In this document: piece by piece, positions 1 through 8,472 of the stretch
How the letters are laid out: each line of letters begins with the position of its first letter
Position numbering within the stretch: the first letter of the stretch is position 1
Source: BOG-1112 sp964635325
GTDB taxonomy: Bacteria > Bdellovibrionota_B > Oligoflexia > Oligoflexales > Bog-1112
Reading direction: 5' to 3'
DNA length: 48,610 nt
Assembly: GCA_964635325.1 (NCBI GenBank)
Contig: CAZWOL010000018.1
Location: forward strand, 1 to 48,610
The notes under the pieces: model-generated
Told to the model about the DNA's origin: nothing
The model's database searches: none
The model's input: the letters and a program-made list of their open reading frames with translations, nothing else
Made by a program: the position numbers and the translations under genes

Positions 1-77
1 TTGCAACTTAAAAAAACTTATATTTCGGAAAAATCAACCGAAACAATTTACTGACTAGATTTAATGAGGGCTATTTC

Positions 78-1163
78 ATGAGATCATTTTTTAATATCTG
101 CTTTTGGATTCTAACCAGCGTTGGAGCTTGGTCCATACATGCAAGTCCTGAGAGGAAGTCACAACACACAGCAAACCATCAGGATAGCAAAGAGATACAA
201 GCCTTGAAATTAAGCTGTGATAATCTAATTGAACATCGAGAAAGAAAAGACGAAGAATCTTACAAAAAATTACTCGAAAAAACTGGACTATTACTTGATA
301 CATTCCCGAAAGATGATTGGAATCATTTAGTAGACAGCACTCAAGAAGCAGATCAAAAAGTACAACGCTGTCTTTTTGAGATTTTTCAATTTGCAGCCTT
401 TGATCCTAAAAATATAAAGGTCAAAGAAAGCTTTCCGTCCAATGAACAAACAAATCCAATCTCATGGACAACTATGCTTGGAGGAGGATTTCTAGCCTCA
501 GCCGTATTAGGATTAACCTGTAAATACTTAATTTGCCCAAAGCACTCTCTCAAAGAACCTCATCCAGAACAAGATAATGGAGCAATAACCCGCGAAATTA
601 CATTTAAGAAGAAGCCAAGCACTCCGACCAACCCTGACACTTCCCATACTTGTAATGCCCAATGCACCACTCTTGCAACACAACCAGTTAAAGCAGAGCC
701 ATTAAGAGAAGCACCAAGCAACTTGCGTGATAATAGAGAATTAATATTTTTATCAGATGACCAAAAAGAGCTTGAAGCCCAAATTGAAGAGTTAATTAAG
801 AACCAAAATTTGACCTCAACGCAACAAAGATTACTCAACACCCTAAAAGAGCATTTGACTCAGTTGAAAGATAAAATAAAAAATACTGAACGACAAAAAC
901 AAGAGGCTGAACAGCGCACGAAAAATGTATTGCAAGCCGTCGAGAATTTATCTGGCAACAGAAGCGGAATGAAACGAAAGGCTGTAGAGACAAAAACACC
1001 GAAGAACAAGAAAGGTAAAGGAACAGTAGATACAGATACAGAAATGACTGAGGCAGATACAGATACAGATACAGAAATGACTGGGGCAACCTCAAAATCA
1101 AAAGCCCCCCATTCATCTAAAGAAGAAGGGAAGTCAATGAAAAAATCAAAAGGATCAAACTAA
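78..1163 (+). CDS. Hypothetical exported coiled-coil protein with acidic C-terminal repeat
   Basis: 361 residues, family not recognised. The N-terminus (residues 1-22) looks like a signal peptide ending near HAS. A second hydrophobic stretch at about residues 130-153 (WTTMLGGGFLAS...) would anchor the protein in a membrane. Residues about 220-285 are Glu/Lys/Gln-rich and predicted by eye to be coiled coil. The C-terminus is Lys/Thr/Asp-rich and contains an imperfect repeat of the type DTDTEMTxA. The start is supported by GAGG about 9 bases upstream of the ATG. It converges on the next gene and shares a stop tetranucleotide with it. No function can be assigned; two hydrophobic segments plus a long charged tail suggest an envelope scaffold or adhesin-like role, which is inference only. 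Confidence 0.6.
   Translation: MRSFFNICFWILTSVGAWSIHASPERKSQHTANHQDSKEIQALKLSCDNLIEHRERKDEESYKKLLEKTGLLLDTFPKDDWNHLVDSTQEADQKVQRCLFEIFQFAAFDPKNIKVKESFPSNEQTNPISWTTMLGGGFLASAVLGLTCKYLICPKHSLKEPHPEQDNGAITREITFKKKPSTPTNPDTSHTCNAQCTTLATQPVKAEPLREAPSNLRDNRELIFLSDDQKELEAQIEELIKNQNLTSTQQRLLNTLKEHLTQLKDKIKNTERQKQEAEQRTKNVLQAVENLSGNRSGMKRKAVETKTPKNKKGKGTVDTDTEMTEADTDTDTEMTGATSKSKAPHSSKEEGKSMKKSKGSN
1029..1088 (+). repeat. Short in-frame tandem repeat in the C-terminus of the first gene
   Basis: Two imperfect units built from GATACA hexamers followed by GAAATGACTG encode DTDTEMTEA and DTDTDTEMTGA. The second unit has one extra GATACA. The unit length is a multiple of three, so expansion or contraction keeps the frame. 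Confidence 0.7.
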
Positions 1164-2725
1164 GAGCATGAATTCTGATTGATATTCCAACTGCAACCCG
1201 AGGTCGCACATCTCCAATAGATCAGCCCTGCACACCCTCTAACTCGAGCTCGCTCTACACATGCGGAATTTGCCCAAAAGCAACCATAAAGCCTGCCGCA
1301 GTTTTTTGAATCTAAAACCTTAGAACAAGCACTCCTTGCATTATAATGAATGCATCCTTTGGACCCACTGTCCCAGGTACATATGGATTTATTCTTGCAA
1401 ACAGCCTCATTTGTAACCCTCGAGCAATCACCTGCATTTTCCATGCTTTTACATTTTGGGCTAACACCCTTTTCCGCCCAAACACATTGATTGAACAAGC
1501 AAGAATTCTCATCAGTATGCCCATTGCATTTTGCAGCATCAACCAAAGATGCTAAATTGAAAGTTTTTACAGATGGTACTTGCTTTTGAATTGCTTTTAT
1601 CAGCACATCATCAAAAAGGAATGTATCAAGAATACTTAGCTCTGATCCCCACTTTTTAGCTATCGCATCCAAACCCTCATAATTCTCATGCACTATATTC
1701 TGTAAAATAAGCTCACTCGCCCAAAGAGGATCTGAAGCACGTTGAGGTATAAAATCTGAAATAGGTTTTTCACCATTGAGCGTATTGATTTGATCCAAAG
1801 TTAGCTTACGAATAGTGGTCCCTGAAGCCGGCAGTTGGATCCAACCTGTATCAAGCTGCCCTTCAATAGTGAGCTCAAGATCCGCACGTGTTCCCTGGCC
1901 AAAAGCTACTTTGTATCCACTTACTTTGAATTTTTTTAAGTTTTCAAATTCTCTCATCAGAGCAAAATCCAGAACTATGCTTCCTGCGTTTTGCATATCG
2001 GAGAATGTGAGTTCGGAACGTTGACTTAGATTTTGTGCGACATCTCGGCAACTAAGACCCGAAACAGTCTTTTTTATTTCACTAAAAAGACTCCTTTCTC
2101 CGCTCGCGATCCCTGCAGCCTTTCCTTCGCAAACTTCCAAGAAATGAGGGAACTGTTCTACAATAGTGTCACGCAACTGAACTTCGACGGGTTCACCACG
2201 CTGAGTTGCTTGGACGGAATAGCGGACCTCGATAGGGCTGCCATCGATCTGTGCAGGCAAGTGATCTCTTGCGACGACCATAAATGAAAAGCGATCATCG
2301 ATCGGTGCAGCAAACTGGATCATTTCTCCGACTGCGGCATCGGCCAAGCGATCACGTTGCTCAGGACTCAACATGACATCCGCTTCGCGTGCAGGCTGCA
2401 TGCTCCCATCGGGGAGTTTGCGCTCCGGAAAATTATAGCCGAAGGAGCTGAGCACAAGTTTGCACCCCTTATCTCCGACAGCGAGGTTGAGAGCATCCCC
2501 AGAACCGGTGCAAATCGGGGCTAGTGTTTTAAACCCGCTTTGGCAGTCTTTGACTTTCACACACAACTTGGTGACCTGGGGTACAGGTCCAGAAGCGTCC
2601 AGGGTTACGGCGCGAACTGAGATAGGCACCAGGCGCTTAGGTCCATTTTGCGGAGCTTGGCCCTTTTTTGCGGGTGTACTGCAGGAGCTTATAAGGTAGA
2701 GACTGAGCATTAAAATGAGTTTCAT
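1160..2725 (-). CDS. Lipoprotein with four C-terminal four-cysteine modules
   Basis: 521 residues from the ATG at 2725. A GTG nine bases further out is in frame, but AGAAGAG lies 8 bases before the ATG and would overlap the GTG, so I chose the ATG. The N-terminus is a lipoprotein signal (MKLILMLSLYLISSC), cysteine at the lipobox. The middle (about residues 20-395) is not recognised. The last about 120 residues hold four consecutive modules of the form C-x7/8-C-x4/5-C-x-W-x4-8-C, each with a Trp two residues after the third Cys. This resembles small disulfide-knot repeats of the PSI/plexin type in spacing, but I do not claim homology. Such modules need an oxidising compartment, consistent with a surface or periplasmic lipoprotein. 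Its function is unknown. Confidence 0.75.
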   Translation of the reverse strand: MKLILMLSLYLISSCSTPAKKGQAPQNGPKRLVPISVRAVTLDASGPVPQVTKLCVKVKDCQSGFKTLAPICTGSGDALNLAVGDKGCKLVLSSFGYNFPERKLPDGSMQPAREADVMLSPEQRDRLADAAVGEMIQFAAPIDDRFSFMVVARDHLPAQIDGSPIEVRYSVQATQRGEPVEVQLRDTIVEQFPHFLEVCEGKAAGIASGERSLFSEIKKTVSGLSCRDVAQNLSQRSELTFSDMQNAGSIVLDFALMREFENLKKFKVSGYKVAFGQGTRADLELTIEGQLDTGWIQLPASGTTIRKLTLDQINTLNGEKPISDFIPQRASDPLWASELILQNIVHENYEGLDAIAKKWGSELSILDTFLFDDVLIKAIQKQVPSVKTFNLASLVDAAKCNGHTDENSCLFNQCVWAEKGVSPKCKSMENAGDCSRVTNEAVCKNKSICTWDSGSKGCIHYNARSACSKVLDSKNCGRLYGCFWANSACVERARVRGCAGLIYWRCATSGCSWNINQNSCS

Positions 2726-2796
2726 GACAACCACTCTTCTGCTAAATTTTCGAACTTGTTTTGCCTCTCAATAGCTTAGCAGTTTTTACAAAGAAA

Positions 2797-3534
2797 ATGA
2801 CCTTGATCTCATTAAAACATAGCCAAAATATAGACCGCCTTTTTCATGATGGACCCTATCCCAAACCCTTTGCATTCAACGAAGCCGTTGCCGCTGTATT
2901 CGATGATATGGTGAAGCGCTCCATCCCTTTCTATGAGGATGTGGCTAGGATGGTCCTCTCCTTTTGCGAAATTTACTGCGCACCGCACAGTCGTGTTATC
3001 GATGTGGGTTGCTCAACGGCTTCTTTGCTACGCCTCCTATCCGACTGCATGAGCAAGCCGCTGGATTTGGTAGGAATCGACAGTTCCGAAGCGATGCTTG
3101 CAAAAGCACAGCAAAAAATGAAGGGTGTGGTGCCTGTCCAATTGTTGTGTCAGAGCGCATTGGAAAGCGACTACAACGATGCTGCAATGGTAGTTTGCAA
3201 TTACACTCTGCAATTTATTTCGGTACGCGAGCGACGCAAACTTCTTGCACGTTTTTATGCTGGGATGAAGAAGGGGGGTATTCTCTTTCTTAGTGAGAAA
3301 ATTCGCTCTGCAAATCCTGAGATGCAAGAGGCCATGACGACGATCTACGAGGCTTACAAACGCAGTCGCGGCTACAGTCAGACGGAGATCGCTCGCAAAA
3401 AAGAATCACTCGAGAATGTACTTGTGCCTGTCACTGTCGACGAGCAATTGCAGTGGTTGCGTGAGTGTGGTTTTCGCAGCGTCGAAGTCGTCTTTCAGTG
3501 GCACTGCTTTGTTTCAATCGTGGCTATCAAATGA
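2797..3534 (+). CDS. cmoA: Carboxy-S-adenosyl-L-methionine synthase CmoA
   Basis: Makes carboxy-SAM from SAM and prephenate, the donor used by CmoB to modify wobble uridine 34 of tRNAs to cmo5U. 245 residues from the ATG at 2797, close to the family length; an in-frame TTG at 2761 adds 12 residues not expected in CmoA. Family landmarks visible by comparison with the E. coli protein from memory are AVFDDMVKRSIPFY near the N-terminus, the SAM-binding loop DVGCSTAS (about 69-76), GIDSSEAML, NYTLQFI, and LSEK followed by YKRSRGYSQTEI and the KxSLENV segment. The stop overlaps the cmoB start (ATGA), so the two are translationally coupled. Confidence 0.95.
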   Translation: MTLISLKHSQNIDRLFHDGPYPKPFAFNEAVAAVFDDMVKRSIPFYEDVARMVLSFCEIYCAPHSRVIDVGCSTASLLRLLSDCMSKPLDLVGIDSSEAMLAKAQQKMKGVVPVQLLCQSALESDYNDAAMVVCNYTLQFISVRERRKLLARFYAGMKKGGILFLSEKIRSANPEMQEAMTTIYEAYKRSRGYSQTEIARKKESLENVLVPVTVDEQLQWLRECGFRSVEVVFQWHCFVSIVAIK

Positions 3535-4484
3535 TCGACGCAAATGAACAACTTCATCAATACTTAGGTCAAGAGCCTATACGTAGTATTCTTGCAAAAA
3601 AAACTTTGGAGAGACAAGAGCCTCGCTATCAACCATTGCAGGATGCTGTGGACACACTCCAGCATCTACCCATTTCACATTGCAATCTAGACAGTCCAGA
3701 GATTCAGCTTGGGCACCATGAGGATTTGGATGCTGAGCAACGCAAGCAATTGATGCAAAGCCTTTCTGTTTTCAAACCCTGGAAGAAGGGTCCCTTCCGT
3801 ATTTTCGGGGAAGCGATCGATGCGGAATGGCAGTCGGATTGGAAATGGGGGCGCATAGTCCCTCACTGTCCCGACCTAAGAAATAAAGTGATTGCGGATA
3901 TAGGATGTCACAATGGTTACTATATGTTTCGCATGGCACCTCACCAACCGCGTTTGGTAGTTGGTTTTGAGCCTGTAATAAAGCTTTGGTACAACTTTGA
4001 TTTGCTCCAGAGTTTAGCAAAAGCACCAAACTTGCATTTTACTCCTCTAGGGGTCGAACACATCGACTCGTTTCCAGGTTTTTTTGATGTCGTGTTCTGT
4101 CTGGGTATTTTGTATCACCATAGGGATCCTATCGGATTGTTGGAGAAAATGCGTTCGGCTTTGGCTCCAGGTGGATCCATCATCATCGACTGCCAGGGTG
4201 TTCAGCATGATGAGTCTATAGCGCTAATGCCTAAGAATAGTTATGCAGGCACCGTGGGCACCTGGTTTTTACCGTCTTTGCCATGCCTGTTGCATTGGGT
4301 GCAAAGAAGCGGGTTTAGCGATGCTGTGTGCTTCTACCAAGCCCAGGTTTCTGAGCTTGAGCAAAGGTCAACAGCGTGGGCCCCTGTCAAAAGCCTCAAA
4401 GACTTCCTCTCACCCATAGATCGTCAACGTACGGTCGAAGGCTACCCCCGTCCCTGGCGCTTTTATATTCGGGCTAAAAAGTAG
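3531..4484 (+). CDS. cmoB: tRNA U34 carboxymethyltransferase CmoB
   Basis: Transfers the carboxymethyl group from carboxy-SAM to 5-hydroxyuridine 34 in tRNA. 317 residues from the ATG that overlaps the cmoA stop by four bases; upstream in-frame starts lie inside cmoA and are rejected. Diagnostic stretches are PWKKGPFRIFG, DAEWQSDWKWGRIVPH, the methyltransferase loop IADIGCHNGYYMFRM, FCLGILYHHRDPIGLL and the terminal KTVEGYP-like motif, here RTVEGYPRPWR. The SAM loop has CHNG where E. coli has CGSG. Adjacent to cmoA, as expected of a two-enzyme pathway. No other gene of the pathway is seen nearby. Confidence 0.95.
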   Translation: MIDANEQLHQYLGQEPIRSILAKKTLERQEPRYQPLQDAVDTLQHLPISHCNLDSPEIQLGHHEDLDAEQRKQLMQSLSVFKPWKKGPFRIFGEAIDAEWQSDWKWGRIVPHCPDLRNKVIADIGCHNGYYMFRMAPHQPRLVVGFEPVIKLWYNFDLLQSLAKAPNLHFTPLGVEHIDSFPGFFDVVFCLGILYHHRDPIGLLEKMRSALAPGGSIIIDCQGVQHDESIALMPKNSYAGTVGTWFLPSLPCLLHWVQRSGFSDAVCFYQAQVSELEQRSTAWAPVKSLKDFLSPIDRQRTVEGYPRPWRFYIRAKK

Positions 4485-4521
4485 TACTCTAGAAGTAGCC
4501 TGTGTGAAGGAGACTTCTTGT

Positions 4522-4710
4522 ATGGATAAAAAAGATAAGGGTACGAGTTTATTTGACTCATGGGAGACCATCAAAATCATCCTCGATAAAAACCCGACGC
4601 TCAAGCAGAGGGTCCTAAATAAAATTCACGAGCTACGCGCTGCAATGGAACAGAATGGTCGCAAGCCAAAAACTCCACCACCGGTTGACAGCGGGAACAA
4701 GAAAAACTAA
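4522..4710 (+). CDS. Small hypothetical protein
   Basis: 62 residues, family not recognised. The ATG at 4522 has AAGGAG 9 bases upstream; an in-frame GTG at 4504 would sit on top of that site. The protein is charged, with a probable amphipathic helix (about 12-40: FDSWETIKIILDKNP... LNKIHELRAAMEQ) and a Lys/Pro-rich tail. No membrane segment or signal peptide. It lies 37 bases after cmoB and may be co-transcribed. The good ribosome site favours a real gene. Confidence 0.6.
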   Translation: MDKKDKGTSLFDSWETIKIILDKNPTLKQRVLNKIHELRAAMEQNGRKPKTPPPVDSGNKKN

Positions 4711-4756
4711 TAGTCTTCGTCATACGGATTGTTCACTTTATCCCGAACGGAATACT

Positions 4757-4870
4757 AAACATCATCCCGAGCGGAGTGCGAAGCACGAAGCCGAGGGATC
4801 GCCTGCGAAGTTGCTTCAAAAAACCACCTTGGCTACGCAAAAAATCTTTGCACCCACTCAAGATGACGAG
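4757..4870. repeat. Dispersed palindromic element, copy A
   Basis: Contains the core TCATCCCGAGCGGAG...GCCGAGGGATCGCC (4762-4803), then GTTGCTTC, then ACCACCTTGGCTACGC, and ends with CAAGATGACGAG, which is a degenerate inverse of the start. Related copies lie at about 8504 and 21062. A partial core (TTATCCCGAACGGAA) directly precedes it. It lies between the small ORF and the luxE-luxC gene; the ORF that reads through it is spurious. Confidence 0.75.
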
Positions 4871-4879
4871 GAACTACGA

Positions 4880-6970
4880 ATGGACTCACAACATTTGCAT
4901 GCTTTAGATTTGTTTTTAAAAGCCCCTCCGTTTGAACATTCAAAAAACGCAGAGTTATGGTCAAAGATTGCTTCGCTCGAAGATAGCTTTGGAGACAGGA
5001 GTGTCGACACTCCCGACATCCAAGTACACCCTTTGCTCCCCACCCTAAAAACCCATAATTCTTCGTATCTCCCTATTGAGTTTCTTCGTGGAGAACGCAG
5101 CCTCAAACTCTACCAAGGTCTAAATGCTCCTGCTCGACATTTTCTATCCAGCGGGACCACAGCCTCGACACGCTCCCAGTCATACTATAGTCATGATGGT
5201 CTACTGCTCTACAAAGCGCAGAGTCTTAAGATATTCCGAGATGTGCTGCGACGATTTTTTACGACTCGCAACGTCATGCAGGTCAAGGGGATCAGCCTCG
5301 TTCCAACATCTACAGAATGGCCTTCCAGTAGCCTTGCACAAATGCTGACATGGATTGCAGAGTACTGGCCAGTTGAATTTGTGAGTCCTGAGGAATTTGC
5401 AAAATATACTTTGGATACAAGGTCAGAAGCCCTATGGGTGTTTGCAACACCTTTCCAACTGATACATCTGATGGATGCTGGATGTTCATGGGATTTACCC
5501 AAAGACTCCATTGTTTTTGAAACTGGAGGCACCAAGGGTCAGTCACGTAGCTTACAACGTGACGACCTCTATGATCTGATTGCAGAACGCTTTCACATTC
5601 CACCCACATCTATTGTCAGTGAATATGGAATGTGCGAGTTAGCAACGCAGGCCTATGACTTTGTAGATGCGCATAAAGAGCGTCACTTTCGTTTTCCTTC
5701 GTGGGTCAAAGTATCGGCACTTGCTGGACTTGATCTTCCTTTCCAACAGGGAGAGGGAGCACTGCTGGTACATGATCCCTTGCGTATTGACTATCCATGG
5801 CCCCTCCGCACACAGGATCTTTGTCATCTTAAGGAAGACGCTTCCTTTGCTTTGCTTGGACGCGTTACGAATGCAGTACTCAAAGGCTGTTCGCTACTCA
5901 CAGAGATTCAAGAGGATAAAGCAGAATCTATCACGCAAATGGCAAAGCCATGGCAGACGACCTCGCTTTTAGCTGCACACGGCACTACGCTTTCTGCTCT
6001 GACTCAGGAACTTGGTTCGGGATCTGCAGCACGCTTCGCACTTGAGGGTTTGGAAGCTTCCGTACCACAAGATTGGAACGAAGCTATACAACGATCATGC
6101 GCAAGAGAAGGAGAGCATTGGCTCTTCGTGCTTCCGAACAATCATAGTTTGGTTGCAGTCTATCCGCTGCGTCTTGCTGTCGAAGCTGGGTTAAAAATAT
6201 CAGTACGTATACCAAAGAATTTTGCGCACGCTCATTCGTTTTTGAATCATTTTTTGAATGAATTGAACACTCGCACACCCATTACATTTTTTTCTGCGGA
6301 CCAACGTATCGGAGAGGCAAAGCTACCTGATGGGGTCGACAGAATTTGCATATACGGAGACGATGCAACGGTTCAGCATGTACAAAAATACAGTCCAGTA
6401 TCCGTCAAAGCGTTTGGTACCGGTATCACGATTAGTACTGTGACATCGTTTAGCACCAAAAATGCTCATGCACTTGCCAAAGATTTTCTTAGCCTAGGAC
6501 AGCGAGGCTGTCTAAGCACACGAGCTGTCTTTGTCGCAGGAGATTGGGATAGGGTTCAGGAGTTTTTGTCGAAGCTTCGAGATGCTTGTCGACTCTTTTG
6601 GAATGCAGACCTCACGAGTATGCAACGCACTGCATTGGATCACGAGGACTTAGGTCTTCGCGAGTTGGGTTTTGTCTGCACTCCCCGACAAAGTCTCGAT
6701 GATGTCGTAATTGCCAGCATCTACAGAGAGAGTGCAGGTCAAGATCTGTGGAAGCTTCTTTCTCCGCAAGCATTTGTGCTTCCTGTTTTCTATTTTGGTG
6801 AAGACAGAGAACGCATGCTTGCCGAAGCAAGAGCTTTCCCTTCACTTGTCTGCATCAGTGCTTGCGAAGAAAGTCTCAAGGATCTGACATTCCCCAATGC
6901 TCGAGCCCTAGGAACAGCCAACACTCCCTCTTGGGATGGCTTGCACAATGGCACCCCACTCTTCGACTAA
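4880..6970 (+). CDS. LuxE-LuxC fusion: acyl-protein synthetase / acyl-CoA reductase
   Basis: 696 residues from the ATG at 4880, which has GAGG 8 bases upstream; the frame is open further out but only across a dispersed repeat. Residues about 60-345 match the LuxE acyl-protein synthetase family: adenylate-forming loop SSGTTAS (90-96), the FETGGTKG segment (213-220) and SEYGMCELATQAY (247-259). Residues about 350-696 match the LuxC fatty acyl-CoA reductase family: nucleotide-binding VKAFGTG and GQRGCLSTRAV, where C544 is the likely acyl-thioester cysteine. In luminous bacteria LuxE and LuxC act with LuxD to reduce fatty acid to aldehyde. Here both steps are in one chain and there is no luxAB or luxD in the window. 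The halves are shorter than stand-alone LuxE (~370) and LuxC (~480). A role in making aldehyde or alcohol for a lipid is inference. Confidence 0.85.
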   Translation: MDSQHLHALDLFLKAPPFEHSKNAELWSKIASLEDSFGDRSVDTPDIQVHPLLPTLKTHNSSYLPIEFLRGERSLKLYQGLNAPARHFLSSGTTASTRSQSYYSHDGLLLYKAQSLKIFRDVLRRFFTTRNVMQVKGISLVPTSTEWPSSSLAQMLTWIAEYWPVEFVSPEEFAKYTLDTRSEALWVFATPFQLIHLMDAGCSWDLPKDSIVFETGGTKGQSRSLQRDDLYDLIAERFHIPPTSIVSEYGMCELATQAYDFVDAHKERHFRFPSWVKVSALAGLDLPFQQGEGALLVHDPLRIDYPWPLRTQDLCHLKEDASFALLGRVTNAVLKGCSLLTEIQEDKAESITQMAKPWQTTSLLAAHGTTLSALTQELGSGSAARFALEGLEASVPQDWNEAIQRSCAREGEHWLFVLPNNHSLVAVYPLRLAVEAGLKISVRIPKNFAHAHSFLNHFLNELNTRTPITFFSADQRIGEAKLPDGVDRICIYGDDATVQHVQKYSPVSVKAFGTGITISTVTSFSTKNAHALAKDFLSLGQRGCLSTRAVFVAGDWDRVQEFLSKLRDACRLFWNADLTSMQRTALDHEDLGLRELGFVCTPRQSLDDVVIASIYRESAGQDLWKLLSPQAFVLPVFYFGEDRERMLAEARAFPSLVCISACEESLKDLTFPNARALGTANTPSWDGLHNGTPLFD

Positions 6971-7092
6971 TGAACTAGACCTGAAGACTTACCCCACTCA
7001 AATTCAACCCATATAAGTCAGGCATCAAAGGGGCTTAGAGAGCCAACTCAAGATTCCTCTACTCGAACTCCGATATTCAGCCACGGAGCTCG

Positions 7093-7608
7093 ATGATGTA
7101 TATTCCAGATTTCAAAATCAAACCCTTGATACCACCCTATCGCAATACACCTCGCATTCCTCCGTACAGAACAGATGCGGTCATAGAAACACCCAATGGT
7201 CTTCCGAAATTACAAAAGCATCGACATCGATATCGCGAATCGTCCGTGCGACATGAATCTGCTCGCCTAAAACCTCTGCATCCAGATCTCGACACACCAT
7301 TACGAACATGGATACTGAGTGAGCGTTCACCTGTACATTTGCGACACTTAGATATGAGAAAGTGGTGGAGTCTCCATGAGAGAGATCGCTATCTCGAGCG
7401 AATGCACCGATGGCAGCAACAGGATTTGAATCACTATCGTTTGAAGAAACATAGACTCTTGGAAGGCTACCGCCCGGTGAGTGAATGTCTGAATGCAGGT
7501 CTTGCGTACCAGATGATCCCTAACTTACTCGGATACGGAGGGCACGCTTGGCGTTCTGCTAGCTGGAGGCCCGTTAGCAGAACTCCGCTTGTATCCCATT
7601 TGCGCTAG
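7093..7608 (+). CDS. Hypothetical basic protein
   Basis: 171 residues, family not recognised, strongly enriched in Arg, His, Pro and Tyr, with no signal peptide or membrane segment. It opens with a PPYRxTPRIPPYR motif and has a predicted helical stretch rich in RxxR/RxH (about 100-135). GGAG lies 5 bases before the first ATG; a second ATG follows immediately. It converges on the dehydrogenase gene and shares its stop tetranucleotide CTAG. The composition could suit nucleic-acid binding, which is a guess. It may be an over-called ORF, although no better ORF occupies this stretch. Confidence 0.5.
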   Translation: MMYIPDFKIKPLIPPYRNTPRIPPYRTDAVIETPNGLPKLQKHRHRYRESSVRHESARLKPLHPDLDTPLRTWILSERSPVHLRHLDMRKWWSLHERDRYLERMHRWQQQDLNHYRLKKHRLLEGYRPVSECLNAGLAYQMIPNLLGYGGHAWRSASWRPVSRTPLVSHLR

Positions 7609-8381
7609 CTATTTCGAACGATGTTGGTCAGTGAGGCCTGACTCTGTGGGTAGACCAACAACTCTGCTATGTTGACATGAGGTGGACGTGTTGCACAGTA
7701 GAGAACATTGTCTGCAATATCCTCTGCAAGTAGTGGTATAAAGTCTGCATAAAACTTGTCTGCTCGTTCCTGATCCTTCCATCGCACAACACTGAACTCG
7801 GTATTCACAGCCCCTGGATCAACTTCGCTAACTCGAATTGCTGTTCCCATAAGATCTAAGCGCAGCGAGCGACTGAGAGCTTTCACAGCATGCTTAGTCG
7901 CTGCATAAACGTTTCCACCTTGGTAGGCTCCGTGACCAGCAACTGATCCAATGTTGATAATATGACCATGATTGCGTTTGATCATTCCTGGAACAAACGC
8001 ACGAGTGACATAAAGCAAGCCTTTTACGTTGGTATCGATCATTTGATCCCAGTATTCGATTTTCCCTTCCTGCAACAAATCCGATCCCAGAGCAAGGCCT
8101 GCATTGTTGACCAAGATATCGATCGGCTCACCTTCGCTTTCAAGAGTCTGAGCTAAAGCGCCTACTGCAGTATTATCCCTCACATCTAATGCCATAGCCT
8201 TGACTCTTACAGAATAGCGACTACGAAGGTCTTCTGCCAGAGATTGGAGACGTTCCATGCGACGTCCTGTAATCACAAGGTGGCACTTTTGTGCTGCAAA
8301 ACTCTCAGCACAAGATTTTCCGATACCACTTGTGGCACCACTTACGAATACAGTTTTTCCTGCAATAGAATAGCGATTCAT
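7605..8381 (-). CDS. Short-chain dehydrogenase/reductase (YdfG-like)
   Basis: 258 residues, full length for a classical SDR. Cofactor-binding motif SGATSGIGK at 14-22; NNAG at 92-95; catalytic S146, Y159 and K163 in the YAATK motif; PGAVxTEFS after the active site, as in the YdfG/serine-3-dehydrogenase subgroup. Reduces or oxidises a small hydroxy acid, or another alcohol/carbonyl, with NAD(P)H; the substrate cannot be read from the sequence. The RR after TG (G39-R40-R41) favours NADP(H). It is convergent with the preceding basic ORF. A functional link to the aldehyde-producing fusion protein nearby is possible but untested. Confidence 0.9.
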   Translation of the reverse strand: MNRYSIAGKTVFVSGATSGIGKSCAESFAAQKCHLVITGRRMERLQSLAEDLRSRYSVRVKAMALDVRDNTAVGALAQTLESEGEPIDILVNNAGLALGSDLLQEGKIEYWDQMIDTNVKGLLYVTRAFVPGMIKRNHGHIINIGSVAGHGAYQGGNVYAATKHAVKALSRSLRLDLMGTAIRVSEVDPGAVNTEFSVVRWKDQERADKFYADFIPLLAEDIADNVLYCATRPPHVNIAELLVYPQSQASLTNIVRNS

Positions 8382-8472
8382 AGATATCTCTCATTAGCAT
8401 TATAGAAATCGATCGAATGCAAAGACTACTTTTGCGCTAATCTCATAGCACCGATTGACTTTGAATGCTAGC

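Noticed and set aside
23..43. Hairpin TTTCGG/CCGAAA near the left edge
   Set aside because: Short stem without a T-run; it could be a terminator of a gene left of the window, which cannot be judged here.
835..1116. Minus-strand 93-residue ORF with SFLYLYLY repeats
   Set aside because: It is the antisense of the GATACA repeat in the first gene.
2739..2782. Inverted repeat CTGCTAA / TTAGCAG between the lipoprotein gene and cmoA
   Set aside because: A 7-bp stem with a ~30-base spacer could occur by chance; no further support as an operator.
4655..4879. Upstream in-frame extension of the LuxE-LuxC frame
   Set aside because: It reads through the dispersed repeat, has no ribosome site and adds a low-complexity peptide. 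The ATG at 4880 has GAGG at proper spacing.
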